From contig NZ_JAOEJU010000003.1 in assembly GCF_025447595.1 (NCBI RefSeq), positions 124,001 through 188,000 on the forward strand: 64,000 bases of DNA, in the 5' to 3' direction. The notes below the pieces were generated by a model, which saw nothing but the letters and a program-made list of their open reading frames with translations, searched no databases and was not told where the DNA came from. This stretch comes from Pseudomonas koreensis. Lineage in GTDB: Bacteria; Pseudomonadota; Gammaproteobacteria; Pseudomonadales; Pseudomonadaceae. Shown one piece after another: positions 45,120 to 53,364 of this stretch; position 1 is the first letter of the stretch; each line of letters starts with the position of its first letter. A program made the position numbers and the translations under genes.

Positions 45120-46274
45120 ATGAGTGCCGTGATCAAAGACGCATCCCAGCAGAACGACAAACCTCTGGTCAGCCTGCGCAACCTGAACAAGCACTACGGC
45201 GATTTCGCGGCCGTGGACAACATCTCGCTGGACATCAAGGACGGCGAGTTCCTGACCTTCCTCGGCTCCAGCGGCTCGGGCAAAAGCACCACACTGTCGA
45301 TGCTCGCCGGCTTCGAAACCCCGAGCAGCGGCGAGATCCTGGTCAACGGCCAGTCGCTGGTGAATGTGCCGCCGCACAAGCGCGACATCGGCATGGTGTT
45401 CCAGCGTTATTCGCTGTTCCCGCATCTGTCGGTACGCGACAACATCGCGTTTCCGTTGGCGATCCGCAAACTCGCTGCGGCTGAACGTGACAAACGCGTC
45501 GATGCGATGCTGAAACTGGTGCAGCTCGAACAATTTGCCCATCGCCGCCCTTCGCAACTCTCTGGCGGCCAGCAGCAACGGGTCGCCATCGCTCGCGCTC
45601 TGGTTTACGAACCACGCATTCTGCTGATGGACGAACCTCTCGGCGCGCTGGACAAGAAGCTTCGCGAAGACTTGCAAGATGAATTGCGCCAGCTGCACCG
45701 TCGCCTCGGCATCACCATCGTCTACGTGACCCACGACCAAGAAGAAGCCATGCGCCTGTCCCAGCGCATCGCGATTTTCAGTCACGGCAAGATTGTCGGG
45801 CTCGGCAGCGGGTATGACCTTTATCAGAATCCGCCGAATGCGTTTGTGGCGTCATTCCTCGGCAATTCGAACTTCCTTAAGCTCAAGGCACAAGGCAACG
45901 CTGCAGCTAGTTTTGAAGGACAGTCGCTGTCGATCCGTCTCACCTCTGGATTGCAGACCGGGCAGGATGTTTTGCTGATGGTGCGTCCGGAAAAGGCGTT
46001 GGCGTTGAGCGTGCAACAAGCGATTGACGAGCCGTTGGCGGCGGGTTGGAACGAGGTTTCGGCGAAGGTGGTTGAGGTGTTGTTTCTGGGTGAGAGCCTG
46101 ACGTGCAGTGTGGTCACGTCGGGTGGCACGTCCATGACGGTGAAGGCACTATCGGCGGCCGGGATGCCGTTGAAGGCTGGGGATCCGGTGCAAGTACGCT
46201 GGGCGACGGCGGATGCATGCGTCTACACCGAGTGGTCCGAAAGCGACTTGAACAAAGCTGCCGGATCACACTAA
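45120..46274 (+). CDS. ABC transporter ATP-binding protein (PotA-like)
   Basis: 384 residues. Walker A GSSGSGKST (about 49-57), Q-loop at VFQRYSLFPH, signature LSGGQQQRVA (about 147-156), Walker B LLMDEPLGALD and the switch His in VTHDQEEA; then a C-terminal TOBE-type domain (about 275-370). The ATG at 45120 follows CAGGAG; the frame open upstream to 44910 overlaps the permease and is not coding. Confidence 0.93.
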   Translation: MSAVIKDASQQNDKPLVSLRNLNKHYGDFAAVDNISLDIKDGEFLTFLGSSGSGKSTTLSMLAGFETPSSGEILVNGQSLVNVPPHKRDIGMVFQRYSLFPHLSVRDNIAFPLAIRKLAAAERDKRVDAMLKLVQLEQFAHRRPSQLSGGQQQRVAIARALVYEPRILLMDEPLGALDKKLREDLQDELRQLHRRLGITIVYVTHDQEEAMRLSQRIAIFSHGKIVGLGSGYDLYQNPPNAFVASFLGNSNFLKLKAQGNAAASFEGQSLSIRLTSGLQTGQDVLLMVRPEKALALSVQQAIDEPLAAGWNEVSAKVVEVLFLGESLTCSVVTSGGTSMTVKALSAAGMPLKAGDPVQVRWATADACVYTEWSESDLNKAAGSH

Positions 46275-46298
46275 GTTCTTCAGAAAACAACGGAACCC

Positions 46299-46402
46299 TG
46301 TGGGAGCGGGCTCGCCCCGGGCGGCGATCCGACGAATAGGCCGGCACATTCAACATCAATACTGAATATGCTGACGCCTTCGCGAGCAAGCTCGCTCCCA
46401 CA
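46299..46402. repeat. REP pair (BIME) 7, mixed type
   Basis: The left unit is the GGGAGCGGGCTCGCCCCGGG variant and the right is the usual CGCGAGCAAGCTCGCTCCCA form, inverted. Mixed pairs are less common here; the other seven pairs match within themselves. Confidence 0.8.
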
Positions 46403-46415
46403 AGTCTTGCACCAG

Positions 46416-47207
46416 TCAGTTGACTGGCGGATAGCCTTCGATCTGATCAGGCCAAGCCGTCAACACCTCAAACCCGTCCTCCGTCACCGCAATCATGTGC
46501 TCCCACTGCGCCGACAACGATTGATCCTTGGTCACCACCGTCCAGCCATCCGCCAGACTCTTCACATGACGCTTGCCAGCATTGAGCATCGGTTCGATGG
46601 TGAAAATCATCCCCGCCTTCAACTTCAAGCCCTGCTCCGGATAACCGTAATGCAGCACCTGCGGCTCATCGTGATAAACCTTGCCGATCCCGTGCCCGCA
46701 ATACTCGCGCACCACGCTGAAACCTTCCTTCTCCGCCAACGTCTGGATGGCATGCCCGATGTCACCCAACGTAGCGCCCGGCCGCACCACGCGGATGCCC
46801 GCGCACATGGCGTCATAAGTGGTCTTGATCAGATGCCGCGCCTCGGGCGTCGACTCGCCGACCACGTACATGCGACTGGTATCACCGAACCAACCGTCCT
46901 TGATCACCGCGATGTCGAGGTTGACGATGTCGCCGTCCTTCAGCACGCGCTTGGAAGGAATGCCGTGGCACACCACTTCGTTGACTGACGCGCAGACGGT
47001 TTTCGGGAAGCCGTGGTAACCGACGTTGGCCGGAATCGCCTTCTGCACATTGACGATGTAATCGTTGCACAACTGGTCGAGCTGATCGGTGGTGACGCCA
47101 GCCTTGACGTGCGGCACCAGCATCGCCAGCACCTCGGCGGCCAGCCTGCCGGCCTCGCGCGATTGGGCGATTTCGGCCTGGGTGTTGATCTTGATCGGGT
47201 TTCTCAT
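46416..47207 (-). CDS. map: Methionine aminopeptidase, type I
   Basis: 263 residues of the type I MetAP fold, with the five metal ligands: Asp in NLDIAV and GDTSRM, His in YCGHGIG, Glu in FTIEPM and Glu in QWEHMI. It removes the starter methionine from new proteins. Probably a second copy, since the housekeeping gene in pseudomonads sits by rpsB. It overlaps the ParD-like gene by 4 bases (ATGA), so translation is coupled to it. Confidence 0.93.
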   Translation of the reverse strand: MRNPIKINTQAEIAQSREAGRLAAEVLAMLVPHVKAGVTTDQLDQLCNDYIVNVQKAIPANVGYHGFPKTVCASVNEVVCHGIPSKRVLKDGDIVNLDIAVIKDGWFGDTSRMYVVGESTPEARHLIKTTYDAMCAGIRVVRPGATLGDIGHAIQTLAEKEGFSVVREYCGHGIGKVYHDEPQVLHYGYPEQGLKLKAGMIFTIEPMLNAGKRHVKSLADGWTVVTKDQSLSAQWEHMIAVTEDGFEVLTAWPDQIEGYPPVN

Positions 47208-47464
47208 GCCTTTGCCGCCTCTTTGACCGAGGCGTTCTGCGCGGCATCCGCGAGTGCGCAGACTTGCTGCAGATCCAGACCGCCCGACTGCTCGGCGCGA
47301 ATCAGCAACCGGCAGATGGCGTGGTGATCCAGGTCGGGATACAGCTCGGCGAGCATGCCGATGCGCATCCAGTGTTCGGCCTGCGCGTTGATCGAACGGC
47401 TGAGTGCGTTGCTGGAGATGCGCAGATTCTCGTGCATGTCCTCTGAAATCTTTACGATGCCCAT
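47204..47464 (-). CDS. ParD-like antitoxin family protein
   Basis: 86 residues with a ribbon-helix-helix-like start (MGIVKISEDMHENLRISSNALSRSINAQAE) as in the ParD_like family, followed by a helical tail. True ParD pairs with ParE, but here the partner is a methionine aminopeptidase gene, coupled by ATGA. Likely autoregulator: an inverted repeat ATACGA-N12-TCGTAT lies at 47476-47499 just upstream of its start. Confidence 0.8.
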   Translation of the reverse strand: MGIVKISEDMHENLRISSNALSRSINAQAEHWMRIGMLAELYPDLDHHAICRLLIRAEQSGGLDLQQVCALADAAQNASVKEAAKA

Positions 47465-47475
47465 GGCAGTATCCG

Positions 47476-47499
47476 ATACGAAGTGTATATGGATCGTAT
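47476..47499. promoter_or_regulatory. Candidate operator of the ParD-like/map operon
   Basis: ATACGA (47476-47481) and TCGTAT (47494-47499) form an inverted repeat with a 12-base spacer in an AT-rich stretch 12-35 bases before the ATG. Spacing suits a ribbon-helix-helix dimer pair; binding by the ParD-like protein is inferred. Confidence 0.5.
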
Positions 47500-47554
47500 A
47501 TTAATCGCGCATCGTTCGGGATTGCAAATTTTGCGCATCCGGTAAATCGCAGGC

Positions 47555-47580
47555 AAAAAAAAGCTGCCCGGAAGGCAGCC
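47555..47580 (-). terminator. Rho-independent terminator on the minus strand
   Basis: Read on the minus strand: GCTGCC-TTCCG-GGCAGC followed by eight T. No minus-strand ORF lies to its right before the plus-strand ppx gene, so it must end a short RNA; see the Pho box at 47631-47648. Confidence 0.75.
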
Positions 47581-47610
47581 GAATCATGAAAAGCACGCGA
47601 TGTATTGGGA
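47555..47610 (-). ncRNA. Candidate phosphate-regulated small RNA
   Basis: Inferred transcript of about 50-55 nt between a Pho-box promoter (47614-47648) and the terminator at 47555-47580. There is no ORF of note inside. Alternatives: an attenuated leader for the ParD-like/map operon, or an antisense start region of ppx. Confidence 0.4.
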
Positions 47611-47613
47611 CCA

Positions 47614-47648
47614 AGTATGGGCAGCCGATAATGACAGTGTCATGACAG
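47614..47648 (-). promoter_or_regulatory. Pho box with downstream -10 element, minus strand
   Basis: Read on the minus strand: CTGTCAT-GACA-CTGTCAT (47648 to 47631), both 7-mers matching the PhoB consensus exactly with the standard 4-base spacer, then 11 bases and CATACT (47619-47614) as a -10 element. Orientation is away from ppx and towards the terminator. Confidence 0.7.
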
Positions 47649-47759
47649 CGATGAATTCACTGAACCGCCGCGCCCGCGTCATCAGGTTGTCATCGAACCC
47701 ACGGCAGAATCCTCGCAAACCGTCCCGCGCCTCCCGACGGATGATTTGCAAGGATTCCC

Positions 47760-48695
47760 ATGAAAGAAGACACCTCGCTGTTTGCCGCCATCGACCTCGG
47801 TTCCAATGCCTTTCGCATGATGATCGGCCAGTCGGTGCGCAGCAGAAAGGGCTTCATGATTCAGGAGGTCAAAACTTTGCGCGAGCCGGTGCGGCTGGCG
47901 GAAGGTTTCGACGGTCGGGCACTGGATGAAATGGCGCTGGATCGTGGCTGGCAGGCGCTGGCGCGGTTCGGCAAGAAATTGCGCGGTTTCGAGCCCGGTC
48001 GCGTGCGTGCGGTGGCCACCAGCGCGGTGCGCGAGGCGGACAATGCGCAGCTGTTTCTGGCCAGCGCGGAACGGCATCTGGGGTTTCGCATCGATGTGAT
48101 CTCCGGGCATGAAGAAGCGCGTCTCGTGTATGCCGGTGTGGCCCACACCCTGCCGGTCGCCGATGACATGCGTCTGGTGGTCGACATTGGCGGCGGTTCC
48201 ACCGAACTGATTCTCGGCCAGGGCGCGCAACCGCTGCTGACCGAAAGCATCGCCATTGGCAGCGGTACGTTGAGCGCACGTTTCTTCCGCAACGGTGAGA
48301 TTTCCCCCGGTGCGCTGCAAGAAGCCGAACGGGTAGCCATTCTGCAATTCGAAAAAGTCGCCCGGCGTTATCGCGCCCAAGGCTGGCAGCAGACCATCGG
48401 TTCTTCAGGCACCGCGCGGATGCTCGCCAAAGTGCTCAAGGCCAATCGCCTGAACGATCATGGCGAGAGCGGCATCACCTACGGCGGTCTGTTGCGCTTG
48501 TCCCTGCGCTTGCTGGAGGTGAGCAACGTTCAACACCTCAAACTGGCCGGCCTGCAACCCCATCGCCAGAGCATCCTGCCCGGCGGCCTGGTGGTCATGC
48601 TGGCAGCGTTCAAAGTGTTCGGCATCTCGCAAATGGTGCCATCCGAACCCGGCTTGCGACTGGGCGTGCTGCACGGTCTGATGAGCAATCACTGA
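47760..48695 (+). CDS. Short Ppx/GppA family phosphatase (exopolyphosphatase-type)
   Basis: 311 residues, covering the two actin-like ATPase domains of Ppx/GppA but without the C-terminal HD-like domains of the full 500-residue enzyme. The phosphate loops are present: AIDLGSNAFRMMIG (about 10-23) and VDIGGGSTELILG (about 141-153), with catalytic Glu region GHEEARLVYAG (about 117). It probably hydrolyses polyphosphate or pppGpp. Stands alone, with a Pho box about 110 bases upstream in the opposite orientation. Confidence 0.88.
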   Translation: MKEDTSLFAAIDLGSNAFRMMIGQSVRSRKGFMIQEVKTLREPVRLAEGFDGRALDEMALDRGWQALARFGKKLRGFEPGRVRAVATSAVREADNAQLFLASAERHLGFRIDVISGHEEARLVYAGVAHTLPVADDMRLVVDIGGGSTELILGQGAQPLLTESIAIGSGTLSARFFRNGEISPGALQEAERVAILQFEKVARRYRAQGWQQTIGSSGTARMLAKVLKANRLNDHGESGITYGGLLRLSLRLLEVSNVQHLKLAGLQPHRQSILPGGLVVMLAAFKVFGISQMVPSEPGLRLGVLHGLMSNH

Positions 48696-48954
48696 GCAGT
48701 TTTCGCTGCAGGATTTTCACTGCCGGATCAAGCGCTTCGTGACGCTGAAGACGCCCTTTCAATACTCGATGACGCCTGCGTATAAACCCCTGCAAATCTC
48801 TTCCTTCCCCTCTCCGGTTTCGTTCTATCGTTAGATCGAAATGGCTGTATTTCCGGCCGTTTAAAGGTTGCGACAGCTCAGGTCTGAGCCTATGTTGCAC
48901 GCGAGCTTTTTCCCCGCGAATGGAACGCGATCAACACCACAAAGAGGTGAAGAG

Positions 48955-50331
48955 ATGTCAAAGGATTCACGCCCTGCCGTACTTGGGCTGATCGGCAATA
49001 CGCCGCTGGTACAAGTCACCCGCTTCGATACCGGTCCCTGCACCCTGTTTCTCAAACTCGAATCACAGAACCCCGGCGGTTCGATCAAGGACCGCATCGG
49101 TCTGGCCATGATCGACGCCGCTGAGCGCGATGGTCGACTGCAACCGGGCGGCACGATTGTCGAGGCCACCGCCGGCAACACCGGTCTGGGCCTGGCCCTG
49201 GTCGGCCGCGCCAAGGGCTACCGCGTCGTGCTGGTGGTGCCGGACAAAATGTCCACCGAAAAAGTCCTGCACCTCAAGGCCATGGGCGCCGAAGTGCACA
49301 TCACCCGCTCCGATGTCGGCAAGGGCCATCCCGAGTATTACCAGGATGTCGCCGCGCGTCTGGCCAAGGACATCCCCGGCGCGTTCTTCGCCGACCAGTT
49401 CAACAACCCTGCCAACCCGCTGGCCCACGAGTGCAGCACCGGGCCGGAAATCTGGGCCCAGACCGAGCATGACCTGGACGCCGTCGTGGTCGGTGTCGGT
49501 TCGGCCGGCACACTGACCGGCCTGACCCGTTTCTTCAAACGCGTACAACCGGATCTTGAAATGGTCCTGGCCGACCCGGTCGGTTCGGTGATGGCCGAAT
49601 ACAGCCGCAGCAAGCACTTGGGCACCGCCGGATCCTGGGCGGTGGAGGGCATCGGCGAGGACTTCATTCCGTCGATCACTGACCTGTCGAGCGTGCGCAG
49701 CGCCTACTCGATCAGCGATGAAGAAAGCTTCGATCACGCCCGCCAGTTGTTGAAGGCCGAGGGCATTCTGGGTGGTTCGTCCACCGGCACCCTGCTCGCC
49801 GCCGCGCTGCGTTACTGCCGCGAACAGACCGAGCCCAAACGCGTGGTCAGCTTCGTTTGCGACACCGGCACCCGTTATCTGTCGAAGGTCTACAACGACC
49901 AGTGGATGACCGATCAGGGCCTGTTGCAGCGCAAGCGCTACGGCGACCTGCGCGACTTGATTGCCCGACGTTTCGAAGACGGCAAAGTCGTCAGCGTCGG
50001 CCCGGACGATACGCTGATGACCGCGTTCCAGCGCATGCGCCTGGCAGACGTTTCGCAACTGCCGGTGCTGGTGGATGGCAAGCAACTGGTCGGTGTGATC
50101 GATGAATCGGACATTCTGGTGCGGGTACACGAAGACGCCTCGCTCTTCAGCAAACCCGTCGCCAAAGCGATGACAGACAAGTTGCAAACCCTCGCCCCCG
50201 CCGCCACGCTGGCTGAACTGGAAGCCGTGCTCAGCAGCGGCCTGGTGGCCATCATCGCCGACGCTTCAGGCTTCCACGGCCTGATCACCCGCGTCGACAT
50301 GCTCAATCAACTACGGAGATCCCTGGCATGA
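48955..50331 (+). CDS. Cystathionine beta-synthase
   Basis: 458 residues: a PLP-dependent cysteine-synthase-type domain (about 1-330) with the PLP lysine in NPGGSIKDRIG (about residue 42) and the phosphate loop GSSTGTLL, then a C-terminal pair of CBS domains (about 345-455). It condenses serine and homocysteine to cystathionine. The start is the ATG at 48955 after AGAGGTGAAGAG; the frame is open from 48868. Overlaps the gamma-lyase gene, forming a reverse transsulfuration pair. Confidence 0.9.
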   Translation: MSKDSRPAVLGLIGNTPLVQVTRFDTGPCTLFLKLESQNPGGSIKDRIGLAMIDAAERDGRLQPGGTIVEATAGNTGLGLALVGRAKGYRVVLVVPDKMSTEKVLHLKAMGAEVHITRSDVGKGHPEYYQDVAARLAKDIPGAFFADQFNNPANPLAHECSTGPEIWAQTEHDLDAVVVGVGSAGTLTGLTRFFKRVQPDLEMVLADPVGSVMAEYSRSKHLGTAGSWAVEGIGEDFIPSITDLSSVRSAYSISDEESFDHARQLLKAEGILGGSSTGTLLAAALRYCREQTEPKRVVSFVCDTGTRYLSKVYNDQWMTDQGLLQRKRYGDLRDLIARRFEDGKVVSVGPDDTLMTAFQRMRLADVSQLPVLVDGKQLVGVIDESDILVRVHEDASLFSKPVAKAMTDKLQTLAPAATLAELEAVLSSGLVAIIADASGFHGLITRVDMLNQLRRSLA

Positions 50332-51506
50332 GCCAGCATGACAAGAACGCCCGTCAACAGGGCTTCGCCACCCGCGTGATCCACGCCGGGCAAACGCCGG
50401 ACCCGACCACCGGCGCGCTGATGCCGCCGATCTACGCCAACTCCACCTACCTGCAAGACAGCCCCGGCGTGCACAAGGGTTTCGACTACGGCCGCTCGCA
50501 CAACCCGACGCGTTTTGCCCTGGAGCGTTGCGTGGCGGATCTGGAGGGCGGCACCCAGGCGTTCGCCTTCGCGTCCGGGCTGGCGACGATTTCCACCGTG
50601 CTCGAACTGCTCGACGCCGGCTCGCACATCATTTCCGGCAATGACCTGTACGGCGGCACGTTCCGCCTGTTCGACAAGGTGCGCCAGCGCAGTGCCGGGC
50701 ATCGTTTCAGCTACGTTGATCTGGCGGATCTGTCGGCATTCGAAGCGTCGTTGCAGGACGACACGCGCATGGTGATTGTGGAGAGCCCGACCAACCCGCT
50801 GCTGGGTCTGTCCGACCTCGCTGCCATCGCGCGCATCTGCAAGGCGCGCGGGATCCTCTGCGTGGCCGACAACACCTTTGCCAGCCCATGGATCCAGCGT
50901 CCGCTGGAACTGGGTTTCGACATCGTGCTGCACTCGACCACCAAATACCTGAACGGTCACTCCGACGTGATCGGTGGGATCGCAGTGGTTGGCGACAATC
51001 CTGCGCTGGCCGAGCGCCTGGGCTTTCTGCAGAACGCTGTCGGCGCCATCTCCGGCCCGTTCGACGCGTTCCTCACCCTGCGCGGCGTGAAGACGCTGGC
51101 GCTGCGTATGGAACGTCATTGCAGCAACGCGCTGGATCTGGCGCGCTGGCTGGAACAGCAGCCGCAGGTCAAACGCGTCTACTACCCGGGTCTGGAATCC
51201 CACCCGCAGCACGAACTGGCCAAGCGTCAGATGCGTGGTTTCGGCGGGATGATTTCCCTGGATCTGAACAGTGATCTGGCAGGCGCTCGTCGCTTCCTGG
51301 AGAACGTGCAGATCTTCGCTTTGGCAGAAAGCCTCGGCGGTGTGGAAAGCCTGATCGAGCACCCGGCGATCATGACTCACGCGACCATTCCGGCCGAAAC
51401 CCGTGCCAAACTCGGCATCGGTGACAGTCTGGTGCGTCTGTCGGTAGGCGTCGAGGACATCGAAGACCTGCGTGCGGATCTGGCGCAGGCGCTGGCCAGT
51501 ATCTAA
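50328..51506 (+). CDS. Cystathionine gamma-lyase
   Basis: 392 residues of the Cys/Met-metabolism PLP family. The PLP lysine is in LHSTTKYLNGHSD (about residue 209) and other motifs include NPTRFALE, FASGLATIS and the AESLGGVESLIEHPA specificity region. It splits cystathionine to cysteine, 2-oxobutanoate and ammonia. ATGA overlap with the synthase gene fixes the pairing. Confidence 0.9.
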   Translation: MSQHDKNARQQGFATRVIHAGQTPDPTTGALMPPIYANSTYLQDSPGVHKGFDYGRSHNPTRFALERCVADLEGGTQAFAFASGLATISTVLELLDAGSHIISGNDLYGGTFRLFDKVRQRSAGHRFSYVDLADLSAFEASLQDDTRMVIVESPTNPLLGLSDLAAIARICKARGILCVADNTFASPWIQRPLELGFDIVLHSTTKYLNGHSDVIGGIAVVGDNPALAERLGFLQNAVGAISGPFDAFLTLRGVKTLALRMERHCSNALDLARWLEQQPQVKRVYYPGLESHPQHELAKRQMRGFGGMISLDLNSDLAGARRFLENVQIFALAESLGGVESLIEHPAIMTHATIPAETRAKLGIGDSLVRLSVGVEDIEDLRADLAQALASI

Positions 51507-51519
51507 AGTCCGAAAACGT

Positions 51520-51545
51520 CAAAGCCCGCACGAGGCGGGCTTTGG
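51520..51545 (+). terminator. Rho-independent terminator after the transsulfuration genes
   Basis: AAAGCCCGC-ACGA-GGCGGGCTTT stem starting 13 bases after the gamma-lyase stop, with a short T-containing tail. Confidence 0.75.
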
Positions 51546-52054
51546 TGTTTGAGTAGGCGGCCAGTGCTGGTCTCTGGCTTACGAGGTTTCTCAGGACTCC
51601 CACAGTACAGGCAATGTGCTCTGCTGCTTCACACGGCGTAAGGGCTGGAACCCAGCGCGGGGTTCTTTCTAACCGTGTACCCTTCGGAACGCGCCCAACG
51701 CTTCCTCGCTATCCGCTTGCGCATCAGTCTGCGTCTTCGCCTACATTCTTGAGCCTAGCAAACACGCCGCTTTGCGCTACGCGGTTTTTAGACTGTTTGT
51801 TTTCTAGCACGGGCCTCCAAGGAAGCTAACCGACTATCGGCTTCCAAGCCCTTCACCCTGCCCCCCGCCAAGGGCGAACTATACTTTTCAGTTCGCTGTC
51901 CAGATTTCATGTAAACCGTCGACACCCGAGCACCCTCCGGTGCCCCCGTGCCACTCACCAATCTGATTGACCCCGGGCCGACGAGCCTTCCGTCAAGCAA
52001 CGAATGACGGGTAATGCTCGGTTGCTGTGTGGCTGATGGGGCGTGGAGAAAATC
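51546..52054. other. Long intergenic region before the repeat protein
   Basis: About 500 bases with no gene I can support. A hairpin ending in TTTTT (CCGC ... GCGG, about 51768-51788) and a GGGCACC/GGTGCCC-type hairpin near 51930-51950 are present. Short ORFs on both strands lack convincing starts. The promoter of the repeat gene must lie near the right end. Confidence 0.45.
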
Positions 52055-52819
52055 ATGAAGCACACGCTTTGGCCGGGCCTCGTCCTGGCAGTTGCGGCAA
52101 CGGTGGCAATGCCCAATGTCTGGGCGGCGAAGGCGCAGGCATTGGCGTCGGATGGGGCGGATCATGTGGGTGCGGGGGCGGTGGCTTCTGATGGTGCGGA
52201 TCATGTTGGCGCCGGTGCAGTCGCTTCTGATGGCGCGGATCATGTAGGTGCTGGCGCTGTCGCCTCTGACGGTTCCGATCATGTCGGCGCTGGTGCCGTT
52301 GCTTCTGACGGCTCCGATCACGTAGGTGCCGGTGCCGTTGCTTCTGACGGCTCCGATCACGTCGGTGCCGGTGCAGTCGCATCTGACGGTTCCGATCACG
52401 TCGGTGCAGGCGCCGTCGCCTCTGATGGTTCCGATCACGTCGGTGCAGGCGCCGTCGCCTCTGACGGTTCCGATCACGTCGGTGCAGGCGCCGTCGCTTC
52501 TGATGGTTCCGATCATGTTGGCGCCGGGGCAGTTGCTTCTGACGGGGCGGATCACGTCGGTGCAGGCGCCGTTGCCTCTGACGGGGCCGATCACGTCGGC
52601 GCAGGCGCCGTCGCCTCTGACGGTTCCGATCATGTTGGCGCCGGGGCAGTTGCTTCTGACGGGGCCGATCACGTCGGCGCAGGCGCCGTCGCCGCCGATG
52701 GCGCAGACAAGGTCGGTGCCAACCGACTTGCCTATTCCCGCGCAGGCGTCGGCTCGGACCAGGTGGCTTCCGCCCTCATGAGCGGCAGCTATTCCGACCA
52801 GTTCAACAGCCCTCAATGA
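52055..52819 (+). CDS. Secreted protein made of 13-residue tandem repeats
   Basis: 254 residues: a signal peptide (about 1-25, TLWPGLVLAVAATVAMPNVW-A), then 14 near-identical copies of ASDG[AS]DHVGAGAV and a fifteenth diverged copy (AADGADKVGANRL), spanning 52145-52729, and a short unique tail with Ser, Tyr and Asp. The only change inside copies is Ala or Ser at position 5. No cysteine. The Asp/His spacing could bind metal or form a beta-solenoid or amyloid-like fold; a surface or matrix role is inference. Some Pseudomonas proteins of this type are labelled phage infection protein, which I cannot verify. The start is the ATG at 52055 after GGAGAA. Confidence 0.75.
   Translation: MKHTLWPGLVLAVAATVAMPNVWAAKAQALASDGADHVGAGAVASDGADHVGAGAVASDGADHVGAGAVASDGSDHVGAGAVASDGSDHVGAGAVASDGSDHVGAGAVASDGSDHVGAGAVASDGSDHVGAGAVASDGSDHVGAGAVASDGSDHVGAGAVASDGADHVGAGAVASDGADHVGAGAVASDGSDHVGAGAVASDGADHVGAGAVAADGADKVGANRLAYSRAGVGSDQVASALMSGSYSDQFNSPQ
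52145..52729 (+). repeat. 39-bp tandem repeat array inside the secreted repeat gene
   Basis: Fifteen 39-base units in frame. Middle copies (about 4-10) are nearly identical at the DNA level, with edge copies more diverged, which is the pattern left by recent unequal crossing-over or slippage. Copy number probably varies between strains. Confidence 0.85.
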
Positions 52820-52826
52820 CCGCTAT

Positions 52827-52857
52827 CGGCGCAATCAGTTAACCGCTGATTGCGCCG
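52827..52857. terminator. Inverted repeat after the repeat gene, probable terminator
   Basis: CGGCGCAATCAG and CTGATTGCGCCG, perfect 12-bp arms, 7-base loop, eight bases after the stop codon. It lacks a T-run, so function is likely but not certain. Confidence 0.6.
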
Positions 52858-52998
52858 CACTAGCACATTTGTGCTAATCGACCACCCCGTTCCCTGGCGT
52901 TATATTCCTTCGCAACCCCCGACGCACTTGAACATGGCCGCTGAGCCGTGCACGGGATCGTTGCGCCTGGAAAAACAACAACACCAAGGAAGAACACC

Positions 52999-53313
52999 AT
53001 GAAACAGCTCCAGCTCCTCGCCAGACTCACCGTGTTTGGCGCACTGCTCATCGGCGCCACCGGTTGCCAGACCGTAAAACCTACCGAAGACAGCATGAAA
53101 GAACGTGCGCAGACGGTCATCGGTCAACCCGTCAGCAAAATCGCCAACGTGCGAAACGACAGCACCCTCACCTATTACACCGCCTACACCGCCGCCGGCG
53201 AATACAACTGCGAGCAGCCCAGCGGCGTAATCATGGCCGTCGCCAGCATGGGCATCATGACACCTCCTTTGTCCTGCCTGCCCAAAGGTGCATCGCCGAT
53301 TCCGGTGCAATGA
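52999..53313 (+). CDS. Small lipoprotein
   Basis: 104 residues with a lipoprotein signal: hydrophobic stretch then GALLIGATGC, the Cys at about residue 23. The mature part is predicted to be mixed alpha/beta with two more Cys that may form a disulfide. The ATG at 52999 follows AAGGAAG; the frame is open from 52948. I do not recognise a specific family; it looks like a surface-stability or stress lipoprotein. Next to a second lipoprotein 51 bases downstream. Confidence 0.7.
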   Translation: MKQLQLLARLTVFGALLIGATGCQTVKPTEDSMKERAQTVIGQPVSKIANVRNDSTLTYYTAYTAAGEYNCEQPSGVIMAVASMGIMTPPLSCLPKGASPIPVQ

Positions 53314-53364
53314 CCCATCAAACGCCAACGATTTATCTCACCCGGTAAAGGACTTCGTTAAACC

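Noticed and set aside
51560..51830. Small ORFs on both strands between the terminator and the repeat gene
   Set aside because: No clear ribosome site or family pattern. The region may be a dispersed repeat, but I cannot show this from one copy.
52145..52729. CRISPR array or non-coding minisatellite
   Set aside because: The 39-bp units are directly adjacent without spacers and keep one reading frame with a signal peptide, so they are coding tandem repeats.
51788..52816. A 342-codon minus-strand frame opposite the repeat gene
   Set aside because: It reads the complement of the 39-bp repeats, so it is repetitive for trivial reasons. The plus strand has the signal peptide and ribosome site.
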